A stretch of 60,202 bases of DNA, from the NCBI RefSeq assembly GCF_001650695.1, contig NZ_LWQS01000050.1, positions 1 through 60,202 on the forward strand, given 5' to 3'. Shown one piece after another: positions 36,064 through 45,709 of the stretch. How positions within the stretch are numbered: position 1 is the stretch's first letter; each line of letters begins with the position of its first letter. A model generated the notes under the pieces. The model did no database searches, was not told the origin of the DNA, and saw only the letters and a list, made by a program, of their open reading frames with translations. Source of the stretch: Chloroflexus islandicus. GTDB lineage: Bacteria; Chloroflexota; Chloroflexia; Chloroflexales; Chloroflexaceae. A program made the translations under genes and the position numbers.

Positions 36064-37982
36064 GCAGCTTGCCTATGAAGCGGATGGTGCTCTACAAACA
36101 CGGGGTGGGCTATTTTGAGCGGCGCGGGACGTTGAGCGGCGAGACCCTGACCCTCAGCTTTCCGCTTGAGGCGATGGATGATGTGCTCAAGAGCCTGATC
36201 GTCATTGACCGCAGCGGGCAGGTGCGCAATATCGATGTGGCTACTCCCCAAGACCGCGCTGCACTCATCGCGCGCGGCAGCATTCACCTTTCGGATAAGC
36301 AGAGTTTGCTCGATCTGCTGCGCGATCTGCGTGGGCGCATGGTGCGCTTGACCTTGACCGGCAAGCAGGGCGAGACGATCAGCGGGTTTGTGATCGGGGT
36401 GGATGTGGAAGCCGCAGAACCGCTGCGGCGGGCGCTGGTGAGCCTTTATTTGAGTGACGAGCGCGCGGTGCGTCCGATCCCACTCGATGAGGTGGCGCGC
36501 GTTGAGCTGCTCGATGACGCGGCCAACAATGATCTCGCCTTCTTCTTGCGCGCCGCGCACAACGATGAGCGCAACCGCACCGCTACCATTCACCTCACCC
36601 CCGGCGAGCACGATCTGCTGGTGGGCTATGTCGCGCCGGCGCCGGCATGGCGGGTCAGCTACCGGCTGCTCTGCGAGGATGGCGACGATGGCACGGCCCG
36701 TTGCTTGTTGCAAGGCTGGGGCCTGTTCGATAACCAGTTGGAAGAAGACCTCGTTGATGTTGAAGTGACGCTTGTCGCCGGCCAGCCAGTCTCGTTTCGC
36801 TACCGGCTCTACGAACCGCAGACGCCTGAACGTCCGCTGATCGGCGATGAAGCGCGTCCGCAACCAAAGGTCGCTTCGCCGCAGGATCGGCGGTTACGCG
36901 CAATGGCATCAATGGAACCGGAGATGCTATTTATGAAGGCTCCCCCGCCGTCAGTCTCGATCGAGGCGATGACCGAGAGCGCCGCGCCGGTCGCGGCTGG
37001 GGAAGAGCGCGGCGCGTTGTTTGCCTATCGCGTGACCCAGCCGGTGAGCGTTGGCCGGGGCAAGTCGGCCATGGCGCCGATCCTTGGCGTGACGTTGGCG
37101 GGCCGGCGCGAATTGGTCTACAACCGCTCGCGGCGCGAACGCCACCCATTGGCCGCCATCCGCCTCACCAATGAGACGGGCTTAACCCTCGAACAAGGCC
37201 CGGCGACAGTGTTGGTCAACGGCGAATACGCCGGCGAGGCGGTGCTGCCCTTTACCCGCGCTGGCGCCGAACTGACCGTCTTTCACGCGGTTGAGCTGGG
37301 GGTGACGGTGGAAGAGTCCTCATCCACCACGCAGCAACTGCACAGTCTCCGTCTCCAAGATGGCGATCTGTTCCTTGACGAGTATCAGCTTCGGTTCCGG
37401 CGGTATACGATCACCAGCACAATCGCCGATCCTTGCACAGTGATTATCGAGCATCCCCGCACCGAGAACACCGAATTGGTTGACACCCCGCCGCCGCTGG
37501 CCGAAGCCGGCAAACTGGCCCGGTGGCAGGTGGCCGTTCCTGCCGCTGGCAAGGCGGAACTCGTCGTCTGCGAGCGCCGGCTGCTCTCGCGCCGGCAAGA
37601 GATTCGCAGTCTCAGCGGCGAACGGTTGCAGGAATTCCTCCGCGACAAGGTGCTCGATCAAGATACCTTCCAGCAACTCTCCGCCATCCTTAATCTCTTC
37701 CGCCAGATCAGCGCCGCCGAACAAACGATTGCCGAACACGAGCGCGAACGGCAGCGCATCTTTGAGCGCCAGCAGCGGCTGCAACAGCAGATTGCCCCGC
37801 TGCGCAGCGATGGCGAAGAGGGCGCACTGCGCCAGCGCTATGTGGTGACATTGGCCCAGCTCGAAGATCAGGTCGAGCGGATTGAGGCTGCGATCGCCGA
37901 GCAGCAGGCCTTGATCCAAAAGCTGCAAGAGCGGATTGAGCGCCGGTTGCGCCGCCAAAAAGAGTTGAAACCTGCTCCCTAA
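36060..37982 (+). CDS. DUF4139-like protein with C-terminal coiled coil
   Basis: 640 residues; ATG 36060 overlaps the preceding stop by 4 bases. No signal peptide, so cytoplasmic unless exported otherwise. The opening VLYKHGVGYFERRGTLSG and PAWRVSYRLLCEDG resemble DUF4139/mucoidy-inhibitor-like proteins, beta-rich throughout. The last 110 residues or so are strongly charged and heptad-like (EQTIAEHERERQRIFERQQR), a predicted coiled coil. Function unknown. Coupling to a cell-wall-type lipoprotein suggests an envelope link, but this is inference from position only. Confidence 0.8.
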   Translation: MSSLPMKRMVLYKHGVGYFERRGTLSGETLTLSFPLEAMDDVLKSLIVIDRSGQVRNIDVATPQDRAALIARGSIHLSDKQSLLDLLRDLRGRMVRLTLTGKQGETISGFVIGVDVEAAEPLRRALVSLYLSDERAVRPIPLDEVARVELLDDAANNDLAFFLRAAHNDERNRTATIHLTPGEHDLLVGYVAPAPAWRVSYRLLCEDGDDGTARCLLQGWGLFDNQLEEDLVDVEVTLVAGQPVSFRYRLYEPQTPERPLIGDEARPQPKVASPQDRRLRAMASMEPEMLFMKAPPPSVSIEAMTESAAPVAAGEERGALFAYRVTQPVSVGRGKSAMAPILGVTLAGRRELVYNRSRRERHPLAAIRLTNETGLTLEQGPATVLVNGEYAGEAVLPFTRAGAELTVFHAVELGVTVEESSSTTQQLHSLRLQDGDLFLDEYQLRFRRYTITSTIADPCTVIIEHPRTENTELVDTPPPLAEAGKLARWQVAVPAAGKAELVVCERRLLSRRQEIRSLSGERLQEFLRDKVLDQDTFQQLSAILNLFRQISAAEQTIAEHERERQRIFERQQRLQQQIAPLRSDGEEGALRQRYVVTLAQLEDQVERIEAAIAEQQALIQKLQERIERRLRRQKELKPAP

Positions 37983-38365
37983 TGCGTATGATCCGCGATA
38001 GCCGAACCCTTTTGTTTATCGTGATTGCGACGCTCATCGGGTGGGCGGTTGCCGCTGCCGCTTACTATACTGTCGGCGATACCCGCAACGCTGAGGTTTT
38101 GCGCTGGTTGGCGCTGGCGATTTTCGCCACACCGCTTGCCGTCTTTCTCGGTTGGATGGCCTCGCGGCGTGATGAATGGCGGTTGGCGGCAGCGTGCTGC
38201 GGTGCGCTCTACTTCTTTACCCCCTTTGTCGCGGCCCGTATCGAGACGATCCTTGCTCCCGAAGCTGCTCGCCAAACGGTTGGCCCGCATACTGTCTATT
38301 TCATGAGTGTTTTGGCCTTGCACCTGATTGGCGGGCTAGCGTTGGCGTGGTGGCGGGGGAGATAG
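37982..38365 (+). CDS. Small four-helix membrane protein, function unknown
   Basis: 127 residues; ATG 37982 shares one base with the preceding stop. Four hydrophobic segments: about 9-31 (LLFIVIATLIGWAVAAAAYY), 40-60, 67-83 and 100-122 (YFMSVLALHLIGGLALAWW). No motif recognised. Last gene of the three-gene run; a hairpin follows 7 bases after the stop. Confidence 0.75.
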   Translation: MRMIRDSRTLLFIVIATLIGWAVAAAAYYTVGDTRNAEVLRWLALAIFATPLAVFLGWMASRRDEWRLAAACCGALYFFTPFVAARIETILAPEAARQTVGPHTVYFMSVLALHLIGGLALAWWRGR

Positions 38366-38372
38366 CAAGAAT

Positions 38373-38405
38373 CGCCCCTTCTCTCACCACACGAGAGAAG
38401 GGGCG
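38373..38405. terminator. Hairpin between convergent genes
   Basis: Perfect 13-base stem cgccccttctctc/gagagaaggggcg with loop accacac, between the ends of the plus-strand trio and the minus-strand secreted protein. It lacks T-runs on either side; position favours a bidirectional terminator role. Confidence 0.55.
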
Positions 38406-38420
38406 AGGGTTGCGAACTAC

Positions 38421-40004
38421 TCAATTCGCCTCGTAGATGCTCACCGTTCCACTGACCTCGTTTGCCACGAGCAACAGCGGTTTGCCGGTCGGGCTTTGGT
38501 TGGCTGGCACAAACTTCACAATCTCAGGCCCGCTGTCTGGCCCGACGGCGGCGCTGCTGAAGTCACGGTTGTTGACATATTGCACAAACGTTGGCGCTGC
38601 TGGGTTGCTGATGTCGAAGATCATCACGCCCCCCTGCCGTTCCAACCCGATGAAGGCATACGTCCGGTTGCGGATCGCGCCGAGCGCGACGCCTTCCGGT
38701 TCCGGCCCTTTGTTGTCGCTGCGCGTGTCGAAATCGTTGGCGCTGTTGTTGCTGTTGAAGAAAGCAGGGTACGTCTCGGCTACGATCCGCTCGATCTGGT
38801 CGCCGCTGTCGAACACCAGCCGGCCTTCGGCATCCCAAATCGAGAACGAACGAGCGCCAAAGACGTGAATCTGGTCGAAGTCGCCGTCGCCATCGAGATC
38901 GCCGCTAGCAATGCTGACGGTCAACCGGCCTAGCGCCGCATTGTTCTTCAGCGCCGTCGCGTTGGGGAAGGCGGTGGGATCAAGCCGGTACCGGCTCGCG
39001 CCAACCCGCACCTCTTCCGCGTAGCCAGCATACTCGCGCGCATCGCCTTCGTTCGCAGTCACGAGATAGGTCTGCCCGCGCACGCGGTAGCTTGCAATCG
39101 CGTCCGGCTGATAGATGCCAAACACCGGCCAGTTGACGATGTTGATCGCATTGTCGCGGTCGCTGGCGTCAATCCCATTCCCCGGCAGGCTGTGATCTTT
39201 CAAGCCAAGCGAACGCACCCACTCGATGCAGAAGTAGCGCAGATCGATCTTGGCGATCGCATTGTTCTCTTGCAGCGTCACATACGCAAACAGGTTATCC
39301 GGCGTCACCGTGATGTATTCCGGCTCCAGATTCTTCTGCACTGCATCGGCAGCGGTAGCAGTCGGCCCAAAGATACGGGTCGCCGGGTCGAACTGGTCGC
39401 GGTACATGCCGCCAACTTCAAACTCGGCAAAGCCAAGGTGGATGACATCGCGATCGCTCAGGCGGCGGATATTGCCGCTGACCGGGATAATACTGATCGT
39501 GCCGTAGGGATCGATCGTGTAATCGTCGCTCGGCTCACCTTCATTTGCTACCAGCAACAGCCGTCCGTTGGGGGTGAAGGTCAGCATATCAGGCAATGCC
39601 CCCACTTGCACCCGATTCAGATAGGCGCCATTGAGGTCAAAAAAGACTACAAAACCGGGATCAGTCTTCGGATCGGCTTCCACTGCCACCGCCACCAGAT
39701 TGCCGCGCACAGCGACGCTGTTCGGCCCGGCCCCATACGGCGATAGATCGATCCGGCTCAGCCGGGTAGGTGTACTTGCGTTGCTCAGATCGACAATATC
39801 GAGCGAGTTGCTGGTACTATTCGTGGCGAACATGCGGTTGCGGCCAAAGGCCACCGTTTCCCCCGACAAATTGCCAAGCCCGGTAGTGTAGCTGGCGAGC
39901 AGGGTAAAGGTAGGGGCTGGCGATGCTGCGAATACCGGCAACGGACTGATCGCGCCAATCAGCAGCGCGACGGCGACAAACATGGTCAACCCACGGAGAC
40001 GCAT
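38421..40004 (-). CDS. Secreted choice-of-anchor-I-like beta-propeller protein
   Basis: 527 residues from ATG 40004 (AAGGGA upstream). Signal peptide MRLRGLTMFVAVALLIGAIS ending near PVFAA. The body has repeated short beta motifs such as NSLDIVDLSNASTPT, VANEGEPSDDYTIDPYG, VTANEGDAREYAGY and EPEGVALG, which match the family of secreted 'choice-of-anchor I' or alkaline-phosphatase-associated propeller proteins. No enzyme active site is evident. Probably exported to the cell surface or medium. No C-terminal anchor is seen within the frame. Confidence 0.82.
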   Translation of the reverse strand: MRLRGLTMFVAVALLIGAISPLPVFAASPAPTFTLLASYTTGLGNLSGETVAFGRNRMFATNSTSNSLDIVDLSNASTPTRLSRIDLSPYGAGPNSVAVRGNLVAVAVEADPKTDPGFVVFFDLNGAYLNRVQVGALPDMLTFTPNGRLLLVANEGEPSDDYTIDPYGTISIIPVSGNIRRLSDRDVIHLGFAEFEVGGMYRDQFDPATRIFGPTATAADAVQKNLEPEYITVTPDNLFAYVTLQENNAIAKIDLRYFCIEWVRSLGLKDHSLPGNGIDASDRDNAINIVNWPVFGIYQPDAIASYRVRGQTYLVTANEGDAREYAGYAEEVRVGASRYRLDPTAFPNATALKNNAALGRLTVSIASGDLDGDGDFDQIHVFGARSFSIWDAEGRLVFDSGDQIERIVAETYPAFFNSNNSANDFDTRSDNKGPEPEGVALGAIRNRTYAFIGLERQGGVMIFDISNPAAPTFVQYVNNRDFSSAAVGPDSGPEIVKFVPANQSPTGKPLLLVANEVSGTVSIYEAN

Positions 40005-40196
40005 AGTGGCAATTCCCTTACTCAAGGCGGACACTTGCGTCTACTACTATATACATTGCCGGTTAAGCCCATGTAATGAGCATGTTAAGCGTGGGTAGGA
40101 TTGCGATCACGGCGCCATACGCGGGGGGTAGCGCGGATGTAATCACGGATGCGTTCAAGGGTGGTATTACAGGATCTTGCTCGTTCGTGCCTCGTG

Positions 40197-42572
40197 TTAC
40201 CTCCCCACCACCGGCACAAATACCTGATACCGCCTCCCAATCTCAATCGGCTCGCTCGTCAATCCAGCGCCATCGCGGAAGCGCACAAACAAGCGCGGGA
40301 GTGCCGTTTCATCCCACCGCCAGCGCACTTCTGGCAATAACGGCAACCACGGCGCGTCAGCAAAGCTTGGTGTGGCGCTGAATTGCATCTCGATCGGAAG
40401 GTCGCGATCGGCGGCGTTGATGGTGAGCCGTACCGCCGCCTCCTCGATCCATTCGGTATTCAGTTCTACTTGTGGTGGCAGGTTGAGGTCTACCGTCTGT
40501 GAGACAACCGTCGTATTGCCGGCCCGGTCGAGGTAACGCACTTCGACGATGTGCTCGCCTTCGATCGCCGGCAGGCTCCAGCGGTAGCTGTCGTAGTAGG
40601 GCATTGGGTCGCTCAGCTCGCCGTTGATGCCGAGGATGACCGCTGCGATCCCGCCGTTGTCATCCAGCGCATTGGTGTCGATGCGGATGGCGCGCTCGGT
40701 CACGGCGATCGGTTCTGGCGCGAGTGGCGGCGTTGTCGCGAGTACGGCGATCTCGGCAGTGGTCAGGGCGCGCGCAAAGATGGCGAGTTCGTCGAACCGC
40801 ACTCCGGCGGCGGCGCCGCCGCTGCTGAAGCGGCCAAGGTGCAGGTGCGCGCCGGTGATGATTGGCAAGACGGTGTTGCTGCGTTCAGCGACTAAGGTAC
40901 CATCAATGTACAGCGCCTTCGTACCGCTGGTTGTGTCCCAGCTCACGGCGAAGTGATGCCATCCCGTCGCTAAAGTGTCCGGCGCGCTGAGCAGATCTTC
41001 ACCGCTGCTGGTATCCCCGACCGTCCAGAATGTCCATTGCGCGCTGCCGTCGGGGCCGAGCCGGTCGCGACGCAGGGCTAGGGTGCCGGTGTAGACCGGC
41101 GCGCCGTCCGGGTCGGCGCTGGCGGCGAAGAGGTAATGGCGGTTGAGGCTGTTGGTTGGGTAGCTAGCTGGTACTTCGACCCACAGACTGATCGTGCCGC
41201 GTTCGAGATCGAGGTTGCCGGTGGTGGGGAAGGCAATTTCCGCCCGGTCGCTGCGCACCGCTTGCCCGAACCGGCCCGGCCCAAAGCTTGGCGTGCCGTT
41301 GATCTGCGGCAACCCCTGCCCGACGGTTTGCAGCGGGTGGCCGTCGAAGGTGACAGCCAGCAGCAGATCAGCCGGCGGCGCGACCCGCATCGTCCCGACC
41401 GGCGGTGTGGTATCGCTCGGCGGCGGCGTGTAGTCGGGAGGCGTAAAATCGTACATCCCGATCAAATCAGGGTGCCAGAGCCACGTGCTGGCCGCGCAGC
41501 CAGCATACGCCGGGCATGGGTCGGGGCCGGGGCCGTACCAGCCATACGGATCGATCTGTTTGCGAATGCCGCCTTCCCAACGCCGTACCTCGAAGTGCAG
41601 GTGTGGCGTGCCGCTCACGCCGCTGGCCCCGCTGACGCCAATCTGCTGGCCGGCGGTGACGCGCACGCCATTGCCGTTGGTGAAGATCGGATCGAGCGCG
41701 CTAAGATGCCAATACACCGTCTCGTAGCCGTTGGGGTGGACGATGACCACGCCTAACCCGCGCGATTCGTTGAAGGCATAGGCAGTGCCAGCGGCGGCGG
41801 CGAGGATGGGGGTGGCGAACGGCGCATCGGGGAAGACGTAATCGTGGCCGTCGTGGCTGTTGTATTGCACATTGCGCCGGCCCAGATAGTCGATCATCTC
41901 GCTGTTGCCGTCGCCGCCGAGATCGACCATCGGGTACATGTGGTCAAAGTAGGCAAGATGCGTGACCCGCGTGCCCAATGGCCACGGCGCGCGCAGCCAG
42001 CCGGTGACATCCGCCGCAACGGTGGCTGGCGGCGCGAGTTGGCCATCGAAGTAGCTGCGCAAGGCTGCGTGCGTCGCTTTGATGGCCGCTAACCACTCAG
42101 CCGAATCGCGTTCTTGCGCCAGAAAGCGCTTGATCGCAATCCATTCCGCCGGTTCATCGAGCGAGAGGGTCAGCGTCAAGCCGTCGCGCAGCCGGACGGT
42201 TGGCGGTTGTTGGTATGGCCCCAACCCGGCGCGCAGTTCGCGGTTCGCCCACTCGATCTGCGCGGCAAAGCCAACCGGCCCGTGCGTGCCGAAGGGTTGG
42301 GTGATCGCTGCGTCTGGCGGGGTGGGATTGCTGAGCAGACCGGCGGTCGCTTCGAGCAGGGCAAGAGTTAAGAATGGGCTAACCCCGTAGTAGTTGCTCT
42401 GCTCTTCGATGATCTGGGCCGCGCTGCGCCCGTCAATGCGGAGGTCTTTCAATGGGCCGGGTTGCTTGGCCAGAAACTCAGCCACATTCCATCCACCCGC
42501 CGGTTGCGCGTGCAACGGGGTTGCCGAGAACATGAGACAGAGAATCAAGAACCAGCGGGCAAGTCGATGCAT
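40197..42572 (-). CDS. Secreted M23 (LytM-type) metallopeptidase with LamG-like domain
   Basis: 791 residues. Signal peptide MHRLARWFLILCLMF...PLHAQ. The zinc peptidase domain (about 235-340) has HDGHDYVFP (H and D ligands), YWHLS, and HLHFEV with His324/His326, the M23 signature. A Cys-containing Pro-rich linker follows, then a concanavalin/LamG-type beta-sandwich (about 405-600, IAFPTTGNLDLERGTISLWVE; WHHFAVSWDTTSGTKALYIDG) and a C-terminal Ig-like/Big domain. Likely cleaves peptidoglycan or an extracellular protein. It lies 120 bases past leuD on the same strand; TATTAT in that gap (minus strand) may be a -10. Confidence 0.9.
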   Translation of the reverse strand: MHRLARWFLILCLMFSATPLHAQPAGGWNVAEFLAKQPGPLKDLRIDGRSAAQIIEEQSNYYGVSPFLTLALLEATAGLLSNPTPPDAAITQPFGTHGPVGFAAQIEWANRELRAGLGPYQQPPTVRLRDGLTLTLSLDEPAEWIAIKRFLAQERDSAEWLAAIKATHAALRSYFDGQLAPPATVAADVTGWLRAPWPLGTRVTHLAYFDHMYPMVDLGGDGNSEMIDYLGRRNVQYNSHDGHDYVFPDAPFATPILAAAAGTAYAFNESRGLGVVIVHPNGYETVYWHLSALDPIFTNGNGVRVTAGQQIGVSGASGVSGTPHLHFEVRRWEGGIRKQIDPYGWYGPGPDPCPAYAGCAASTWLWHPDLIGMYDFTPPDYTPPPSDTTPPVGTMRVAPPADLLLAVTFDGHPLQTVGQGLPQINGTPSFGPGRFGQAVRSDRAEIAFPTTGNLDLERGTISLWVEVPASYPTNSLNRHYLFAASADPDGAPVYTGTLALRRDRLGPDGSAQWTFWTVGDTSSGEDLLSAPDTLATGWHHFAVSWDTTSGTKALYIDGTLVAERSNTVLPIITGAHLHLGRFSSGGAAAGVRFDELAIFARALTTAEIAVLATTPPLAPEPIAVTERAIRIDTNALDDNGGIAAVILGINGELSDPMPYYDSYRWSLPAIEGEHIVEVRYLDRAGNTTVVSQTVDLNLPPQVELNTEWIEEAAVRLTINAADRDLPIEMQFSATPSFADAPWLPLLPEVRWRWDETALPRLFVRFRDGAGLTSEPIEIGRRYQVFVPVVGR

Positions 42573-42691
42573 GGGACGATTGGTGCGATGCGCAGAATCA
42601 GCCCGGCGCTGCTGCTCTTACCTATAATAACGCATGCAGCGCCGGTTGGTTGCATAGTAAACGTAGCGATTATGAGTAGTTGGCACATCCA

Positions 42692-43300
42692 TCAACCGGT
42701 GGTCTTCACCGGTTGCGGGTGGCTCGCTTCGTAAGCGGTAATAGCTTCCGCTTGGTTGAGCAAGAAGCCGAGCTGGTCAACCCCGTGCAGCAGGCAGTAT
42801 TTGCTAAAGGCATCGATCGGGAAGTTCACCTGCCGGCCATCGGGCAGCGTGACCGTCTGCGCCGCCAGATCGATCGAGAGCGCCATCTGCGGGTCGTTGG
42901 CGTACATGGCTACCAGCTCGTCGTAGATCGCCTGCTCGATCGTCACCGGCAGCAAACCGATCTTGAGCGCATTGCTGCGGAAGATGTCAGCAAACGAGGG
43001 TGCAATGACCGCGCGAAAGCCGTAGTCTTGCAAGGCCCACGGCGCATGCTCGCGCGAACTGCCGCAACCGAAGTTGCGCCCGCTGATCAGGATCGTCGCG
43101 CCTGCCGCTTCGGGCCGGTTGAGCGGGAAGTCGGGATTGGGCGCGCCATCGGGCAGATAGCGCCACGCCTCGAACAGACCGGCAGCCAACCCGCTCTTAT
43201 CGGTGACTTTGAGGAAGCGCGCCGGAATGATCTGGTCGGTATCGATATTTTCAACCGGCAAGACGACCGCTTTGCCGGTGATGGTTGAGATAGGTTCCAT
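42692..43300 (-). CDS. leuD: 3-isopropylmalate dehydratase small subunit LeuD
   Basis: Swivel subunit of isopropylmalate isomerase, leucine pathway. ATG 43300 ([15 protein letters not shown]) has AAGGAG 6 bases upstream; 202 residues, the bacterial LeuD size. Landmarks: [15 protein letters not shown] and [15 protein letters not shown]. Last gene of the leucine run, 65 bases after leuC. The spacer contains two short gcattaccc/gcatgaccc-like words. Confidence 0.95.
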   Translation of the reverse strand: MEPISTITGKAVVLPVENIDTDQIIPARFLKVTDKSGLAAGLFEAWRYLPDGAPNPDFPLNRPEAAGATILISGRNFGCGSSREHAPWALQDYGFRAVIAPSFADIFRSNALKIGLLPVTIEQAIYDELVAMYANDPQMALSIDLAAQTVTLPDGRQVNFPIDAFSKYCLLHGVDQLGFLLNQAEAITAYEASHPQPVKTTG

Positions 43301-43365
43301 GCGGTTCTCCTTAGGGCAATGCGGTGCATGACCCTTCCTTAGGGTAATGCAGTGCATTACCCCTA

Positions 43366-44790
43366 CTAATTCATCAGCGTGCGCGGGTCGGTGACGACGC
43401 CGGTCACAGCGGTGGCGGCGGCGGTCAATGGGCTAGCGAGCATAGTGCGCGCTCCCGGCCCTTGCCGGCCCTCGAAGTTGCGGTTCGAGGTGCTGACCGC
43501 ATACTTGCCCGGCGGCACCTTATCGTCGTTCATCCCCAAGCAGGCGCTGCAGCCAGCTTCGCGCCATTCGGCCCCTGCCTCTTTGAAGATGCGATCGAGA
43601 CCTTCCGCTTCGGCGGCCCGTTTGACTTGCTGCGAGCCGGGCACGACCATCACCCGCACCCCCGGCGCCACCTTGCGCCCGCGGAAGAATTGGGCCGCTT
43701 GGCGCAGATCAGAGAGCCGCGAGTTGGTGCAAGAGCCGATAAAGACCACATCCACTGGGTGGCCCAACAGTGGCTTGCCCGGTTCTAGACCCATATAGGC
43801 CAGCGCCTTATCGAGCGCGGCCCGGCTGCGCGCGTCAGGCATATCTTCCGGGCGTGGCACTGGCGCGTCGATGGGAATGCCCATACCGGGGTTGGTGCCG
43901 TAAGTAATCATCGGCTTCAACTCGCTGGCTGAGAGGGTCAATTCGTGGTCGAAGACCGCTCCCTCGTCGGTGGGCAAGGTGCGCCAGCGCGCCACGGCGG
44001 CCTCGAAATCGGCCCCTTTGGGGGCGAATGGCCGGCCAGCAATGTACTCAAAGGTGGTGTCATCGGGCGCAACCATCCCAGCCCGCGCTCCGCCTTCGAT
44101 GCTCATATTGCAGATCGTCATCCGCTCTTCCATCGAGAGCGACCGGATCGCTTCCCCCATATACTCAAAGACATAGCCGGTGCCGCCACCGACGCCGTAT
44201 TTAGCGATCAGCGCCAGAATAATATCTTTCGCCGTCACGCCGGGGCCGAGCCGGCCATCAATCCGCACGGCGCAGGTCTTGGGCTTGCGCTGCAAGAGGC
44301 ACTGGGTCGCCAGCACGTGGCCGACTTCCGAGGTGCCGATGCCAAAGGCCAGCGCGCCGAACGCGCCGTGGGTGCTGGTGTGGCTATCGCCGCACACGAT
44401 CGTCATCCCCGGCTGGGTCAGCCCCTGCTCTGGCCCGATCACATGCACAATACCCTGATTCTCATCACCCAACTCAAACAGCGGAATGCCGAACTCGGCG
44501 CAGTTTTTGCGCAATTGCTCAAGTTGGCTGATCGCCATCGGGTCAATCACCGGAATAATGCCGAGATGGTTGCGCGGCGTGGTCGGCGTGCTGTGATCCA
44601 TCGTCCCCAGCGTTTTGTCGGGCCGGCGCACGCGCAAGCCGCGCTGGCGCAATTCGGTGAATGCTTGCGGCGACGTCACTTCGTGGATCAAATGCAGGTC
44701 AATGTAGAGCACTGCCGGCGTCTCCGGCGTCTCTGGCCGCACCAGATGCGCGTCCCAGACCTTTTCAAACAGGGTGCGCGGTTTGCTCAT
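43366..44790 (-). CDS. leuC: 3-isopropylmalate dehydratase large subunit LeuC
   Basis: [4Fe-4S] aconitase-family subunit pairing with LeuD. 474 residues. Landmarks: [10 protein letters not shown]-like N-terminus ([12 protein letters not shown]), [20 protein letters not shown], and cluster cysteines in [13 protein letters not shown] and [12 protein letters not shown]. Start ATG 44790 overlaps the pheA stop by 4 bases, so leuC is translationally coupled to a phenylalanine-pathway gene. Confidence 0.96.
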   Translation of the reverse strand: MSKPRTLFEKVWDAHLVRPETPETPAVLYIDLHLIHEVTSPQAFTELRQRGLRVRRPDKTLGTMDHSTPTTPRNHLGIIPVIDPMAISQLEQLRKNCAEFGIPLFELGDENQGIVHVIGPEQGLTQPGMTIVCGDSHTSTHGAFGALAFGIGTSEVGHVLATQCLLQRKPKTCAVRIDGRLGPGVTAKDIILALIAKYGVGGGTGYVFEYMGEAIRSLSMEERMTICNMSIEGGARAGMVAPDDTTFEYIAGRPFAPKGADFEAAVARWRTLPTDEGAVFDHELTLSASELKPMITYGTNPGMGIPIDAPVPRPEDMPDARSRAALDKALAYMGLEPGKPLLGHPVDVVFIGSCTNSRLSDLRQAAQFFRGRKVAPGVRVMVVPGSQQVKRAAEAEGLDRIFKEAGAEWREAGCSACLGMNDDKVPPGKYAVSTSNRNFEGRQGPGARTMLASPLTAAATAVTGVVTDPRTLMN

Positions 44791-45662
44791 CTCTCCTCTC
44801 CTTGCCGCGATGGGTGGTGGTTGCCGTTCGCGCCTTGCCAGCGCGGGTAGCTGCCGAAGATTTTTAGCATCCCGGTGTGCTGGCGGATGCGCTCAAGGGC
44901 GCGGGCAACGTGCGGGTCGCGGTGATGGCCGTTAATGTCCACTAAAAAGATGTATTGCCCTAAGATAGCACGAGTCGGGCGCGACTCGAGTTTCGTCATG
45001 TTGATGTTTTCCGCGGCCAATTCTTGCAATGCGCCGACCAGACTGCCGGGCCGGTCTTCGCGGGTAAACCCAAAACAGAAGCTGGTCTTGTCATCGCCGG
45101 TAGGTGGCGAGTCTTCGCGGGCCAGCACAATGAAGCGGGTGACATTGTGCGGGCTATCGGCGATCTCGCGGGCTAAAATGCTGGCCCCGACCAGCTCGGC
45201 GGCGCGCAAAGTGCCGATCGCTGCCGCTGGCCGCTCGTCGGCCAATGCCTCAGCAGGAGCGGCTGAGTTGCTCAGCGAGGCGACCGTCGCCACGCCGGGC
45301 AAGCAGCGTTCGACAAAGCGCCGGCATTGGGCCAGCGACTGCGGGTGGGCATAGAGCACCTTGATGTCGCTCAGTTGCAAGCCGGGCCGCGCCAGCAAAT
45401 ACTGGCGGATCGGCACCACAATCTCGCCAGCGATCTGCAAGTTGGTTTCGTGGATGAGCAGGTCGAGCGTATAGCTCACGCTGCCCTCCAACAGATTCTC
45501 GATCGGCAACACGCCAGCGGTCGCTGCTTCAGTTTCGATCGCCGTCACCACCGCCGGAATGCTGGCCAGCGGCAGCAAGCGCGCATCGCGACCGGCTGCG
45601 TATGCCAGCGCCGCTTCTTCGCTAAAGGTGCCCGGCGGGCCAAGATAAGCAATCGTATCCAT
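44787..45662 (-). CDS. pheA: Prephenate dehydratase PheA with C-terminal ACT domain
   Basis: Converts prephenate to phenylpyruvate. Start at ATG 45662 ([18 protein letters not shown]), which matches the family opening; a GTG at 45692 would add 10 residues. 291 residues. The TRF-type motif NVTRFIVL closes the catalytic domain; the ACT domain (about 200-265) has [15 protein letters not shown] and KLESRPTR, the usual phenylalanine-binding block. No chorismate mutase domain is fused. It sits between leuA and leuC, an unusual place. Confidence 0.94.
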   Translation of the reverse strand: MDTIAYLGPPGTFSEEAALAYAAGRDARLLPLASIPAVVTAIETEAATAGVLPIENLLEGSVSYTLDLLIHETNLQIAGEIVVPIRQYLLARPGLQLSDIKVLYAHPQSLAQCRRFVERCLPGVATVASLSNSAAPAEALADERPAAAIGTLRAAELVGASILAREIADSPHNVTRFIVLAREDSPPTGDDKTSFCFGFTREDRPGSLVGALQELAAENINMTKLESRPTRAILGQYIFLVDINGHHRDPHVARALERIRQHTGMLKIFGSYPRWQGANGNHHPSRQGEER

Positions 45663-45709
45663 GGTGTTTGTTATCCGGTGGGGGTGACGCACCCGTCACC
45701 CCCACGCCC

